Assembly (NCBI GenBank): GCA_045594565.1
Contig: JAZNYT010000092.1
Coordinates: 1-40,269, forward strand
Direction of reading: 5' to 3'
DNA length: 40,269 nucleotides
Origin: RGIG6353 sp045594565
GTDB lineage: Bacteria; Bacillota; Clostridia; Oscillospirales; SIG627
The notes under the pieces are model-generated. The model was not told where the DNA came from. It was given only the letters and a program-made list of their open reading frames with translations, and did not search any database. Below, one piece after another: positions 7,789-15,871 of this stretch; within the stretch, counting starts at the first letter, position 1; each line of letters starts with the position of its first letter. The position numbers and the translations under genes are program-made.

Positions 7789-8097
7789 ATGTTATATCAA
7801 TTTATAAACACCGACGGCGAAATCGTCGGAACAAAAGCGACCCCGAACTGGATTTATCTTCAAAGCAACGGTTTTTTCGGTCTTTGTAATTTCGATAAAT
7901 GCGAGGGCGTAGCAATAAACGGAGAGCCTTACCACCTTGAGGGCAGAGAAGGACTTTCCAACCTTGAAACCGTTTCTTTTAAAGAAATCACCGAGGAAGA
8001 ATACAGCGAACAGCTTATAGCTGAACAGCTTGAAATTCTCGATATCATCACAGGAGAAAGCGAGGGCGTTGCAAATGAAAATCAGAACGAAAGCTGA
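7789..8097 (+). CDS. Hypothetical protein of the host-recognition block, 102 aa
   Basis: 102-aa protein beginning MLYQFINTDGEIVGTKATPNW, with an N-terminal beta-rich half and a helical acidic C-terminus (FKEITEEEYSEQLIAEQLE). This is the type of small protein that often sits beside carbohydrate-binding tail proteins in Firmicutes phages. RBS AAGGGGGTAGG precedes the start. Its end overlaps the next gene by 23 bases, so the pair is coupled. No enzyme motif, signal peptide or membrane segment is visible. The function is unknown; it may be a small adaptor or chaperone for the neighbouring binding proteins. Confidence 0.65.
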   Translation: MLYQFINTDGEIVGTKATPNWIYLQSNGFFGLCNFDKCEGVAINGEPYHLEGREGLSNLETVSFKEITEEEYSEQLIAEQLEILDIITGESEGVANENQNES

Positions 8098-8488
8098 CGC
8101 AATAGCTTTCCGCAGACAAATCGAAGCGGCAGCCGTCAACCTTGACGATAAAGGGGCTTCTATGTCGGCTGACTTTTACTCCGACCTTTTTTATCTCGGC
8201 GGCCTTGTTTTGGCAGGAACGAGAATAAACCATAACGGCGTACTTTACAAAGCGGCGGTTGACCTTTGGGATACCGAGGGCAACAACCCCGAAAACGCAC
8301 CAACACTTTGGGAGAAAATTCAGTACCATAACGGTATTAGAATTATCCCCGAAGTTATCACCGTAACCACAGCTTTTGCAAAGGAAGAGCTCGGCTACTG
8401 GGAAGCAGACGGCAAAACCTATAAATCGCTTTTAGAAGCAAACGTTTACACCCCCGCGGCCTACCCCGCAGGGTGGGAGGAAGCTTAA
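8075..8488 (+). CDS. Phage protein with C-terminal chitin/carbohydrate-binding module (CBM5/12-like)
   Basis: 137-aa protein. The ATG at 8075 (MKIRTKADAIAFRRQI) is chosen over an upstream in-frame codon because GAGGGCG lies just before it. Two short aromatic modules are visible: one around YKAAVDLWDTEGNNPENAPTLWE and a C-terminal one with GYWEADGKTYKSL then PAAYPAGWEE, the hallmark of CBM5/12-type modules in phage tail proteins. These bind surface polysaccharide. The helical N-terminus probably attaches it to the virion or to the partner encoded just upstream. Confidence 0.75.
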   Translation: MKIRTKADAIAFRRQIEAAAVNLDDKGASMSADFYSDLFYLGGLVLAGTRINHNGVLYKAAVDLWDTEGNNPENAPTLWEKIQYHNGIRIIPEVITVTTAFAKEELGYWEADGKTYKSLLEANVYTPAAYPAGWEEA

Positions 8489-8503
8489 AAGCCTTAGGGC
8501 TTT
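8488..8503 (+). terminator. Short hairpin, weak terminator candidate
   Basis: AAAGCC and GGCTTT (8488-8493 and 8498-8503) form a 6-bp stem with a TTAG loop, followed by AATTT rather than a long T run. It lies in the 39-base gap before the next gene. It is probably a weak attenuator at most. Confidence 0.35.
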
Positions 8504-8527
8504 AATTTAAAAGAGAGGAGGCAGGAA

Positions 8528-9742
8528 ATGAGCACTATTAACGTCAACTGTTTAGACCAAACAATGACTATTGTAAACAGCCCTATAATAGCTTCGGGCG
8601 GCGTACTCGAAAACTATATCGAGTTTACCTTTTGTTCGGAGTGGAGCGGCTTTACAAAAACAGCTGTATTCTTTGCGGACAAAACGCCTAATTACTACAG
8701 CGTAATCGACTTGGAGAACAGATGTGTTATTCCACACGAAGTTACGAAAAAGAAAGGCAAAATGTCTTTCGGTGTTATAGGCGTTAACGAAGAGGGAGTA
8801 CGGAGAACATCTCAGGTGCTTCATTACAAGATAGTAGAGGGCGGAGAGCTCGAGGGAGCTGAGCCGTCAGACCCTACGCCTGATGTGTGGGAACAATGTT
8901 TAGCGCAGATAGGTGAGGCAATAAGGGTAGCAGGAAACGCCTCCAGCGTTCCCTATGTTGTAACCGTTACAACCAACGGAGAGGGCGGCTATGTTGCCAA
9001 CCGTTCCTCACAGGAAATCAACAAAGCTTTTGTTGAGGGAAAAACCGTTATTGCTATTGCTGATGGCGTAACCTTGTTTGCTCTCGCAGCAACATCGACT
9101 ACTACTGCTATTTTCAGGAACTTGCAGAACGGAAACGTAATTACCATCGAGGAAACCGACGTAACCTACACCGACACGGCCTTTTATACTCACCCCAGCT
9201 TCGCGGCAAGGGAGAGCGGGTTCTACAAAATTACTGTTGATGATGAGGGACATGTTTCGGAGGTTACCAAAGTCACAAAAAAAGACATAACCGACTTAGG
9301 TATTCCTGCTGCTATCCCCGAAGCCTTGAAACCTTTAGCTCACGCCGAAACACACAAAGCGGGAGGAGCGGACGAACTAAAACCTGAGGATATCGGAGCT
9401 GCTGGTGTTGAAAACGGCAAAGTCCTTGCGGCAGAAAGCTCCTCAGCTCAGAACAGCGTAACAGCCAGCAAGACCCTCGAGCTTACTGACGCGGGCTGTG
9501 ACATTGTTGTAAGCGCAGCCGAGGAAGTAACTATTACCATTCCCACCGACGATGAAGTAGCATTTCCTATTGACACGGAGATTATTATTTTCAGAGCAGG
9601 AACAGGAACGGTAGTAATTGACGGCGATAGCGTAACCATTTGGAGCAAAGAGTCAGCAAGAGGTATTGCAGACCAGTACTCGAGCGTATTGCTGAAAAAG
9701 AGAGCGGCAAATACTTGGAGCTTCGAGGGAAATATCGGGTGA
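8528..9742 (+). CDS. Tail-fibre / receptor-binding-like protein (Ig-like start, collagen-like hinge motif)
   Basis: 404-aa protein. Residues 1-105 form a beta-rich domain found at the start of many Firmicutes phage fibre or upper-baseplate proteins (MSTINVNCLDQTMTI, then YIEFTFCSEWSGFTK). The middle contains the fibre hinge pattern HAETHKAGGADELKPEDIGA at about residues 270-290, typical of trimeric tail fibres. The C-terminus is beta-rich (ITIPTDDEVAFPIDTEI, then GTVVIDGDSVT). It is therefore likely to be a fibre reaching the host surface. It sits between TerL and portal, away from the tail module. RBS GAGAGGAGG precedes ATG 8528. Confidence 0.72.
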   Translation: MSTINVNCLDQTMTIVNSPIIASGGVLENYIEFTFCSEWSGFTKTAVFFADKTPNYYSVIDLENRCVIPHEVTKKKGKMSFGVIGVNEEGVRRTSQVLHYKIVEGGELEGAEPSDPTPDVWEQCLAQIGEAIRVAGNASSVPYVVTVTTNGEGGYVANRSSQEINKAFVEGKTVIAIADGVTLFALAATSTTTAIFRNLQNGNVITIEETDVTYTDTAFYTHPSFAARESGFYKITVDDEGHVSEVTKVTKKDITDLGIPAAIPEALKPLAHAETHKAGGADELKPEDIGAAGVENGKVLAAESSSAQNSVTASKTLELTDAGCDIVVSAAEEVTITIPTDDEVAFPIDTEIIIFRAGTGTVVIDGDSVTIWSKESARGIADQYSSVLLKKRAANTWSFEGNIG

Positions 9743-9746
9743 TAAT

Positions 9747-10277
9747 ATGAGAGCAGGACGAAAAGCAATTTGTTTCGGAGGAAGAGCCTCAGGAATACAA
9801 ATCTTTGAGCGAGAAAACCCCAACAATATGTTGTGGGGCGCGTATGAGTATCACAAATCCGACGGCTCATATAATACAGCTCAGGAGAGCTGGGGAAGCT
9901 CTGCTATCACTCTTGCGGGCTCGACAGGATTTATGGGCGGAGAAAACGAAATGTTTTACATTGTTCCAAACGTGCAAGGTTATATTGCAAATAACTATGT
10001 GTACGACGGAAAAGGAGCTCACACGCAAGGACTTAGCGGAGCGCTGGTGCTCTGTGTTGAAGCTTACAGAACAGGCAGTACAAACCCTAACTTTAGGTAT
10101 GCAACAAATACGAGTACCAACGTTTCCTCCTATAAAATTCAGGGCTCAGTAAACGTAACATCTACAACTCCTACCGTTTACAGACTTGAAGTGGATTTTA
10201 CACAAGACTACCGTATTGAGTTTAACGCCGTAAAAAGCTGCGGGAATTTCGTTATTAACAATGTATGGGTCGAGTGA
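9747..10277 (+). CDS. Hypothetical beta-rich virion protein, 176 aa
   Basis: 176-aa protein rich in Gly, Ser, Thr, Asn and Tyr, starting MRAGRKAICFGGRASG, with repeating short beta-strand-like segments to the end (YRIEFNAVKSCGNFVIN). Composition and position right after the fibre-like gene suggest a distal fibre tip or decoration protein. No known motif is recognised. Five bases separate it from the previous gene, with only a weak site (GGGTGATA), suggesting translational coupling. It closes the host-recognition block, and a long hairpin follows. Confidence 0.6.
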   Translation: MRAGRKAICFGGRASGIQIFERENPNNMLWGAYEYHKSDGSYNTAQESWGSSAITLAGSTGFMGGENEMFYIVPNVQGYIANNYVYDGKGAHTQGLSGALVLCVEAYRTGSTNPNFRYATNTSTNVSSYKIQGSVNVTSTTPTVYRLEVDFTQDYRIEFNAVKSCGNFVINNVWVE

Positions 10278-10333
10278 CTCAGACGAAATTAAACGACCAA
10301 CGGTACGCAAACTCAATTCTAATTTTGCCTGAG
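10278..10333 (+). other. Long imperfect stem-loop between fibre block and head genes
   Basis: The arms at 10278-10291 (CTCAGACGAAATTA) and 10320-10333 (TAATTTTGCCTGAG) pair over 14 positions with one mismatch and one G-U pair. The loop is 28 bases. There is no T run after it, so it is not a classic terminator. It could be an RNA stability or processing element, or a trace of cassette exchange. It fills most of the 101-base gap before portal. Confidence 0.5.
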
Positions 10334-10378
10334 AGCGCCACAGCAGCACACTAATATTTGACAGAAAGGAGGCCGAGC

Positions 10379-11518
10379 ATGGGAGTATTCAATTTCTTGG
10401 AACGCAAGGTTAGTATGGCGGAGATAAGTACGATTATCGGAGAAAAAGCTAATCAGGTTTATTTCAAAAAGCTCGCTTTGCATATTGCTATTTCCTATAT
10501 AGCAAACACCCTCAGTAAATGCGAATTTAAGGTTTACGAAGATGGGGCGGAGGTTCAAAACGAGCTCTACTACGCGCTCAATATTAACCCTAACCCTAAT
10601 CAAAACAGCAGCCAATTTGTAAACAAAATCATCGAACAGCTTTACAAAAAGGACGGAGCGTTAGTTGTTCCGTTCAAAAACAGGCTTTATGTTGCAGATG
10701 ATTTTCAAGTCGAAGAAAAGCCGTGGGGTGAGAATGTTTTTAGAAACATTCAAATCGAGGAGCAGGTCTTACACAAAAGCTACAAAGCTGGCGAGGTATT
10801 TTATTTCAAGCTCGACAACGAGAATGTAAAACACCTTATTGACGGAATTTACGGCTCTTACGACGAACTTATTTCCTCTGCAATAGCTGCTTACAAACGG
10901 TTAAACGGAAGAAAGTACAAACTCATTCTTGAAAACTACAAAGCTGGCGACGCTGAATTTGCTAAGCTGTTTGAAACTGTTATCAAGAAGCAGCTCGAAG
11001 CTTTCATTAACAACGATAACACCGTATATCCGCAGTTCAAGGGAACAAACCTTGAAGAAATCGGAGGAGCAGCGGGAGCGGCCAGCAGCGCAGATATTAT
11101 TGCGTTGCGTAAAGAGATTTTCGACACCACGGCTCAAGCGTTCAAAATTCCGTTGAGCATGATGTACGGAAACATTACCGATATGAACGAAATAGTCAAA
11201 GTCTATTTGTCTATTTGCATAGACCCTATTGCCGACATGATAAGCGAGGAGCTGACCCGAAAAACAGCGGATTTTGCACACTGGAGCAAAGGAAACTACA
11301 TCAGGCTGGACACCTCAAGAATAAACCATGTTGACGTACTCGACGTAGCGGACAAAGCTGACAAAGCTATTTCGTGCGGAGCTTTTTGTATTGATGAAAT
11401 CAGGCAGCTGCTCGGATTTGACGCTCTCAATACCGACTTTAGCCAAACTCATTTCGTCACAAAGAACTACGCTAACGCTGAGGATTTTTTGCACGAAATC
11501 CTAAATAACAACATGTAA
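10379..11518 (+). CDS. Portal protein, HK97 family
   Basis: 379-aa portal protein. The ATG at 10379 (MGVFNFLERK) has AAAGGAGG upstream and is chosen over an upstream in-frame codon at 10358. Typical portal features are IAISYIANTLSKCEFKVY, PNPNQNSSQFVNKIIE, a helical region, and ALRKEIFDTTAQAFKIPLSMM followed by a long helix near the end. Portals form the dodecameric ring through which TerL pumps DNA. The protease and capsid genes follow directly, as in HK97-type head modules. The length is near normal for this family. Confidence 0.9.
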   Translation: MGVFNFLERKVSMAEISTIIGEKANQVYFKKLALHIAISYIANTLSKCEFKVYEDGAEVQNELYYALNINPNPNQNSSQFVNKIIEQLYKKDGALVVPFKNRLYVADDFQVEEKPWGENVFRNIQIEEQVLHKSYKAGEVFYFKLDNENVKHLIDGIYGSYDELISSAIAAYKRLNGRKYKLILENYKAGDAEFAKLFETVIKKQLEAFINNDNTVYPQFKGTNLEEIGGAAGAASSADIIALRKEIFDTTAQAFKIPLSMMYGNITDMNEIVKVYLSICIDPIADMISEELTRKTADFAHWSKGNYIRLDTSRINHVDVLDVADKADKAISCGAFCIDEIRQLLGFDALNTDFSQTHFVTKNYANAEDFLHEILNNNM

Positions 11519-11531
11519 AGGTGGTGAGGAA

Positions 11532-12308
11532 ATGAACAAGTATTATTCCCTTGTGCAAAACGGAACGGAGGCGACTATTGATATTTACGGAGATATTACC
11601 AGCTTCCCGTGGTTAGAGAACGACGTAAGCGCCTATAATCTTTCTAAGAAGCTGGAGGAGCTTGAGGGCGTATCTCAAATTAACGTTTATATCAACAGTT
11701 ACGGCGGAGAGGTAGCGGAGGGGCTTGCAATTTACAATGCCCTTAAACGCCACAAAGCAAAGGTTGTCACCTATTGCGACGGCTTCGCCTGTTCTATTGC
11801 TTCTGTAATCTTTGCTGCTGGAGAGGAGCGAAAGATGGGAGAAGCAAGCTTGCTTATGATTCACAATGCGTGGACTATCGCTCAGGGCAACGCCGAAGAC
11901 TTTAGGAAACAGGCCGACGACCTTGACAAAATCACCAGCGCAAGCAGGGCGGCGTATATGAGCGTTGTCAACATTACTGAGAAGAAACTCGAAAAGCTTA
12001 TGAACGCGGAAACTTGGATTACTCCGCAGGAAGCTGTTGACATGGGCTTTGCTACTGAGGTTGTCAGTGACAAAGCTAAGAACGTATCTCAGAGCGTGAA
12101 ACATAAGCTTATGAACCTTATTCTCGCTAAGGAAGAAAAACCTGAGGAAGACCCTGAACTCGAAGAAGAGGAACAGGAGGAAGAAGAGCAGGAAGAGAGC
12201 GGCAGCGAGGAAGAGGAACAGCAGCCCGAAAACGAGGGCGAAGAAAACAACGAAAAAGAAGCTGAGCAAAAAATGCTCGGTTTTTTTAATGCAATTCTTA
12301 AAATCTGA
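11532..12308 (+). CDS. ClpP-like prohead maturation protease with acidic C-terminal tail
   Basis: 258-aa ClpP-fold serine protease. The visible motifs are INSYGGEVAEGLAIYNAL, the nucleophile in GFACSIAS (Ser88) and MIHNAW (His111). An Asp near 130-132 would complete the triad. It cleaves the capsid delta domain during head maturation. Residues from about 200 to 248 are almost entirely Glu-rich, followed by a hydrophobic tail (MLGFFNAILKI). Such a tail could act as an internal scaffolding element, as no separate scaffold gene is seen; this is inference. GGTGGTGAGG precedes ATG 11532. Neighbours are portal and major capsid protein. Confidence 0.9.
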   Translation: MNKYYSLVQNGTEATIDIYGDITSFPWLENDVSAYNLSKKLEELEGVSQINVYINSYGGEVAEGLAIYNALKRHKAKVVTYCDGFACSIASVIFAAGEERKMGEASLLMIHNAWTIAQGNAEDFRKQADDLDKITSASRAAYMSVVNITEKKLEKLMNAETWITPQEAVDMGFATEVVSDKAKNVSQSVKHKLMNLILAKEEKPEEDPELEEEEQEEEEQEESGSEEEEQQPENEGEENNEKEAEQKMLGFFNAILKI

Positions 12309-12322
12309 AAGGGGTTTTGAAA

Positions 12323-13501
12323 ATGATTAAATTTGCAAGAGAAAAAGAAGTTAGCGCAGCTATCATGGAAGCTATGAAGAGCGGCGACGAAGCCCAGCAG
12401 CAGAAAGCGTGGGAAGACTTCCACAATTCTATCGCAGAACAGATTGCGGCAGACTTTGAAGACGTAAAAGAAAGCAACGACGCAGCTATCCTTGCTCAGC
12501 GCGGCTACCGCCAGCTCACTGCTAAGGAAGTTACTTTCTACAACAAACTCATCAACGCTCTCAAAGACGCTAACCCGAAGCAGAAATTTGCTGAAATCAT
12601 CGGTTCTGATGAAGAGGGCGAACTCATGCCTGACACCATTATCGAAGATGTTTACAAAGACCTGCAGGAAGAATACCCGCTCGTTGGTGCTGTCAACTTC
12701 CAGTATGTGAAATACCTCACTAAATGGATTCTTAACGACCATACCAAAAAGGCAGCTGTATGGGGTCAGATTACTTCTGCAATCGCAGAGGAGATTACCT
12801 CGGGCTTCAAAGTTATCGACGTAAAACAGAACAAACTCAGCGCCTACGCATTTATCGAAAGAGATATGCTTGACCTCGGCCCGACTTTCCTTGATAACTA
12901 TATTCGTACCGTTCTCCACGAAGCTCTCGCATACGGACTTGAAGAGGGCATTGTAAACGGTACTGGTAAAGATGAGCCTATCGGCCTTATCCGTGACCTT
13001 ACCAACTTCAATGTTGAAACTGGTTACGCAGCAAAAGCAGCGGTAAAAGTAAACGACTTCACCCCTGCAACCTACGGAGCACTTGTAGCTCAGCTTGCAG
13101 AAACCGAAAAAGGCGCTAAACGTCGTTTCGGTAGAGTTGGCCTTGTTGTAAACCAGCAGGACTACCTCACCAAAATTATGCCTGCAACTACCGTGCTCAA
13201 CAACGCAGGCTCTTACGTAAACAACATTTTCCCCGTACCTACCGATGTTTATGTAAGCAACAGCGTAGCAGACAATCAGGCTATTCTCTTCCTGCCTAAA
13301 GAGTATTACCTCCTTGCAGGCGGCAACAGAAACGGCGTTATCGAATACTCTGATGAGTTCAAATTCCTTGAAGACGCTCGCTACTTCAAGATTAAACAGT
13401 ATGCTACTGGCAAACCCTTTGATAATACTTGTGCTATCGTACTCGATATTACCGACCTTGACCCTGCCTACATTACTGTTAAAAACATTCCCGAGGCATA
13501 A
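12323..13501 (+). CDS. Major capsid protein, HK97 fold
   Basis: 392-aa capsid protein. The ATG at 12323 (MIKFAREKE) has GAAAGGGG upstream and is preferred to a TTG two codons earlier. The N-terminal ~100 residues are helical and charged, fitting a delta domain removed by the upstream protease. Then comes the HK97-fold body, with LMPDTIIEDVYKDL, the spine-helix region EEGIVNGTGKDEPIGL, and a beta-rich P domain. Codon use is optimised (many CTC, GTA and CTT), consistent with high expression. It assembles the icosahedral head with the portal at one vertex. Confidence 0.92.
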   Translation: MIKFAREKEVSAAIMEAMKSGDEAQQQKAWEDFHNSIAEQIAADFEDVKESNDAAILAQRGYRQLTAKEVTFYNKLINALKDANPKQKFAEIIGSDEEGELMPDTIIEDVYKDLQEEYPLVGAVNFQYVKYLTKWILNDHTKKAAVWGQITSAIAEEITSGFKVIDVKQNKLSAYAFIERDMLDLGPTFLDNYIRTVLHEALAYGLEEGIVNGTGKDEPIGLIRDLTNFNVETGYAAKAAVKVNDFTPATYGALVAQLAETEKGAKRRFGRVGLVVNQQDYLTKIMPATTVLNNAGSYVNNIFPVPTDVYVSNSVADNQAILFLPKEYYLLAGGNRNGVIEYSDEFKFLEDARYFKIKQYATGKPFDNTCAIVLDITDLDPAYITVKNIPEA

Positions 13502-13524
13502 GAAAAAGGAAAGGGTGAGCGCAG

Positions 13525-13845
13525 ATGGTTGACGCTACCTTACTGGCACAGGTAAAAAGAAAGCTTAATATCACATGGAGCGACGATGATACCGACGCTC
13601 GAGTAAATGATATTATTACTTCCGCGCAGCCGATAATGAGGCACAAATTAGGTATTTCGGACGCGGATTTTGATTTCGGAGCAGCAGGGGCGGAAAACGC
13701 CCTGCTGCTTTCCTATTGCCTTTACGAGTGGAATAACGCGGCGAACGAGTTTGACGACAATTATGCAAACGATATTTTACAAACGAGGGCAAAATACGAG
13801 GTTCAGCAGAGCACCAGTACCGAGGGCGGTGAGGATATTGGCTGA
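13525..13845 (+). CDS. Head-tail connector protein (gp6-like)
   Basis: 106-aa helical protein of the phage gp6-like connector type: MVDATLLAQVKRKLNITWSD, then DARVNDIITSAQPIMRHKLG and LLLSYCLYEWNNA. It forms a ring below the portal in mature heads. RBS AAGGAAAGGGTGAG precedes ATG 13525. It follows the capsid gene directly and overlaps the next gene by 8 bases, as expected for neck genes. The length is typical. Confidence 0.82.
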   Translation: MVDATLLAQVKRKLNITWSDDDTDARVNDIITSAQPIMRHKLGISDADFDFGAAGAENALLLSYCLYEWNNAANEFDDNYANDILQTRAKYEVQQSTSTEGGEDIG

Positions 13846-14185
13846 CTTCAAACCTAAGCTTTACAACGACGGAGTTATTTTCATTTACCGTGAAAAGGCT
13901 CGCTCAACGGACTTTGGAGCGAAAAAGAACGTTACAACCCTTGACGATATGGAGTTCATTGTAAAAATGGACTTCGAGGAGCTTTCTAAAAGAATGGAAG
14001 ACCAAGAGTTCGCTCAGGAAAATGGCTTTTCTTTGAGCCTCAAAGTCCGTGTTAGAAAAATCAAGGGCATTAACAATAAGTGCAAGGCCGTTGTTGACGG
14101 TTATTTGTATGACGTTTCTTACGTGGACGCAGACCGCACTGACTTATACCTGTATTTAGAGGGAGTGAGAAGCATTGCTGACTGA
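13838..14185 (+). CDS. Head closure / head-tail adaptor protein
   Basis: 115-aa protein starting from TTG 13838 (MADFKPKLYNDGVIF). This start is chosen because GGTGAGG precedes it and it overlaps the connector stop; a longer frame runs back into the connector gene and is not needed. The beta-rich pattern (VIFIYREKA, then VVDGYLYDVSYVDAD) and its position after the gp6-like gene fit a head closure or stopper protein of the SPP1 gp16 type. It would seal the filled head and dock the tail. Confidence 0.7.
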   Translation: MADFKPKLYNDGVIFIYREKARSTDFGAKKNVTTLDDMEFIVKMDFEELSKRMEDQEFAQENGFSLSLKVRVRKIKGINNKCKAVVDGYLYDVSYVDADRTDLYLYLEGVRSIAD

Positions 14186-14537
14186 AATTAAACAAAAGCT
14201 CGAGGAGCTCGACCCGAATGTATTTTACGGAATTGTTGATAAAAACGCCGTAGAAGAATCGAACAAATGGAACTACATTGTCTTCGGGCGCAGGAAGCTT
14301 ACTTCTTCACAGAGCAGAAACGGCTACACAGATTATTACTGGGTAGGCATTGTGCGCGAAGACTTTGTACCCGAGGGGCTTGAAACTCAAGTCATAGACA
14401 AAATGCTCGAAATCGACGGTATGAAGCTGGCAGGAACAGACGGTCAGTACGAATACGTAATGAAACCGAACACGAATACCGTTATAGAGGTTTTAACCCT
14501 TGAATTTGCAAGACCTAAAAAGAGGGTAATCGTATGA
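14175..14537 (+). CDS. Neck/tail terminator-like protein
   Basis: 120-aa protein from TTG 14175 (MLTEIKQKLEELDPNVFYG), with an alpha/beta pattern: WNYIVFGRRKLT, YYWVGIVREDFVP, then VIEVLTLEFARPKKRV. Its place between head closure and an HK97 gp10-like protein suggests a tail terminator or tail-to-head joining protein. It overlaps both neighbours. No catalytic motif is visible. The exact assignment among neck proteins is uncertain because they diverge fast. Confidence 0.6.
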   Translation: MLTEIKQKLEELDPNVFYGIVDKNAVEESNKWNYIVFGRRKLTSSQSRNGYTDYYWVGIVREDFVPEGLETQVIDKMLEIDGMKLAGTDGQYEYVMKPNTNTVIEVLTLEFARPKKRVIV

Positions 14538-14944
14538 GCAGAATGACAGTAGAGTTTGACGACATTAACGGTCTTGAAGAAGCTATTCTGAACTACGCAG
14601 GAAACGCGGAAGAGGCCTTGAATGACGTCTTGCATAATCAGGCAGGAACAATGATAGCTGAGGCTATCGTGCCTTTGATTCACCCCTCGAGGCGCAGATG
14701 GAAAGGCAAAGCGCCGTCAGCTACATCTGTCATGCCTTTTGCTCAAGAAGATGGAAACCTATCTGTTACTGTCGGAACAATAAAGAACAAAAAGAAGTAT
14801 CAATATCTTTATTTTCCTGACGACGGCAGCAACACCTACAACCACGCTGGAAACCAAAACTTTATGGGGCGCGGAGCTGAAATCGCGCAGCCGAGCGTCA
14901 TAAACCTTTGCATAGCGCGGCTTGTAGATGATTTTAATATTTAA
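14534..14944 (+). CDS. HK97 gp10-like neck / tail completion protein
   Basis: 136-aa protein with the small, helical-start, beta-end pattern of HK97 gp10-like proteins: VEFDDINGLEEAIL, NQAGTMIAEAIVPLIHPSRRRWKGK, KYQYLYFPDDGSNTYNHAG, then a C-terminal helix. Such proteins sit at the head-tail interface. ATG 14534 overlaps the previous gene by 4 bases (ATGA). The major tail protein follows after 15 bases. Order relative to the terminator-like gene is swapped from some phages, so the two labels could be exchanged. Confidence 0.65.
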   Translation: MSRMTVEFDDINGLEEAILNYAGNAEEALNDVLHNQAGTMIAEAIVPLIHPSRRRWKGKAPSATSVMPFAQEDGNLSVTVGTIKNKKKYQYLYFPDDGSNTYNHAGNQNFMGRGAEIAQPSVINLCIARLVDDFNI

Positions 14945-14959
14945 CAAGGAGGTAACAAC

Positions 14960-15517
14960 ATGAGTGTATTTTCTGAATTTGAAGTCGAAGAAATCGGCCT
15001 TAAATTTGGCGACGCTGAAAACTATACTGTAGTAAAATGCGTAGGCACTTCCGAGGAGGAAATGGAGAGCCGTACCGTTGAAAAGTTCTGCCGCGGCAGA
15101 ATTGCGAAAAGAATGGTACGAGGAACTGGCAGCGGTACTGTAACCCTCTCCCTCCACATTCCTTACGACCTTTATATTCAGGCCTACGGCATGGAGCTCG
15201 AAACCCTTGCTACTGGCGTTCATGCTTACGGCTACAACAGCCGCCACAAAACTTGTGCTATGACTCAGAAAGTAGCAGACGAAGACGGCAATATCAAATA
15301 CAAAGCTTATCCTAACGGCCTTGTTACTGGCGCAAAAGCTTCCAGTATCGAGAACGGAGCGGAGGAGGTAGCAGAGGTTGAACTCGAGTTCAGCTTTACC
15401 GCAGACGAATACGGTAACGGTATGTACGAGGCTCTCGAAAGCGAACTTTCCACCGAACTCAAAGGCACTTGGCTTACTGCTTTTGACCCTGCCGCAGTAC
15501 AGGCCGCAAACGCATAA
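14960..15517 (+). CDS. Major tail tube protein
   Basis: 185-aa protein, beta-rich, with a start (MSVFSEFEVEEIGLKFGDAE) and length typical of siphophage tail tube subunits. GTGSGTVTLSLHIPYDLYIQAYG and the late VELEFSFTADEYGNGMYEAL segment fit the tube fold. The strong AAGGAGG site and favourable codons predict high expression. It is followed by a small HeH-domain protein and then a terminator, and then by tail chaperones, which is the standard order. It polymerises around the tape measure protein. Confidence 0.82.
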   Translation: MSVFSEFEVEEIGLKFGDAENYTVVKCVGTSEEEMESRTVEKFCRGRIAKRMVRGTGSGTVTLSLHIPYDLYIQAYGMELETLATGVHAYGYNSRHKTCAMTQKVADEDGNIKYKAYPNGLVTGAKASSIENGAEEVAEVELEFSFTADEYGNGMYEALESELSTELKGTWLTAFDPAAVQAANA

Positions 15518-15531
15518 GGAGCTGAGAACTT

Positions 15532-15804
15532 ATGAAAGTCAAAGTATTGGTCAAATTCATTGACAGACATACTGGCGAAATCCACAGAGCTGGAGAGGAG
15601 TTTGGCTGCACCCCTGAGCGTTACGAGGAGATTCTCTCAAGAGGAAACTTTGTTGAAGCTATCAAAGAAGCTGAAGCCGAAGTCAAGCCTATTGAGGCTA
15701 TGACCTTTGCGGAGCTCAAAGAACACGCAAAGAACAGGGGAGTTAATATTGACGGCTTAAAGAAAAAAGCCGATATTCTTGCTGCTATTAAAGCAGCGGA
15801 ATAA
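15532..15804 (+). CDS. Small protein with C-terminal HeH/LEM-like domain
   Basis: 90-aa protein. The first half (VLVKFIDRHTGEIHRAGEEF, then ERYEEILSRGN) is a short beta-alpha module seen in phage head-tail regions. The last 35 residues (MTFAELKEHAKNRGVNIDG, then LKKKADILAAIKAA) form a HeH/LEM-like helix-extended-helix domain. These domains bind nucleic acid or proteins. It could be a DNA-contacting neck or capsid accessory protein. It lies just after the major tail gene with GGAGCTGAG upstream, and a strong terminator follows, so it shares the high-level late transcript. Confidence 0.72.
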   Translation: MKVKVLVKFIDRHTGEIHRAGEEFGCTPERYEEILSRGNFVEAIKEAEAEVKPIEAMTFAELKEHAKNRGVNIDGLKKKADILAAIKAAE

Positions 15805-15811
15805 AAAGAGG

Positions 15812-15850
15812 GGGCGTATCCGAAAAGGGTGCGCCCTTATCTTTTAATTT
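15812..15850 (+). terminator. Rho-independent terminator after major tail genes
   Basis: GGGCGTATCC (15812-15821) pairs with GGGTGCGCCC (15827-15836), ten pairs including two G-U pairs, around a GAAAA loop, followed by TTATCTTTTAATTT. It would limit read-through from the abundant capsid/tail-tube transcript into tail chaperone genes, allowing lower expression of the tape measure region. Confidence 0.85.
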
Positions 15851-15871
15851 ATCAGAAAGAGGGTTACCAAA

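Noticed and set aside
11613..12269. Antisense frame coding a very hydrophobic, Phe/Leu-rich protein
   Set aside because: It is the reverse of the Glu-rich tail of the protease (GAA/GAG read as TTC/CTC), so the membrane-like look is an artefact.
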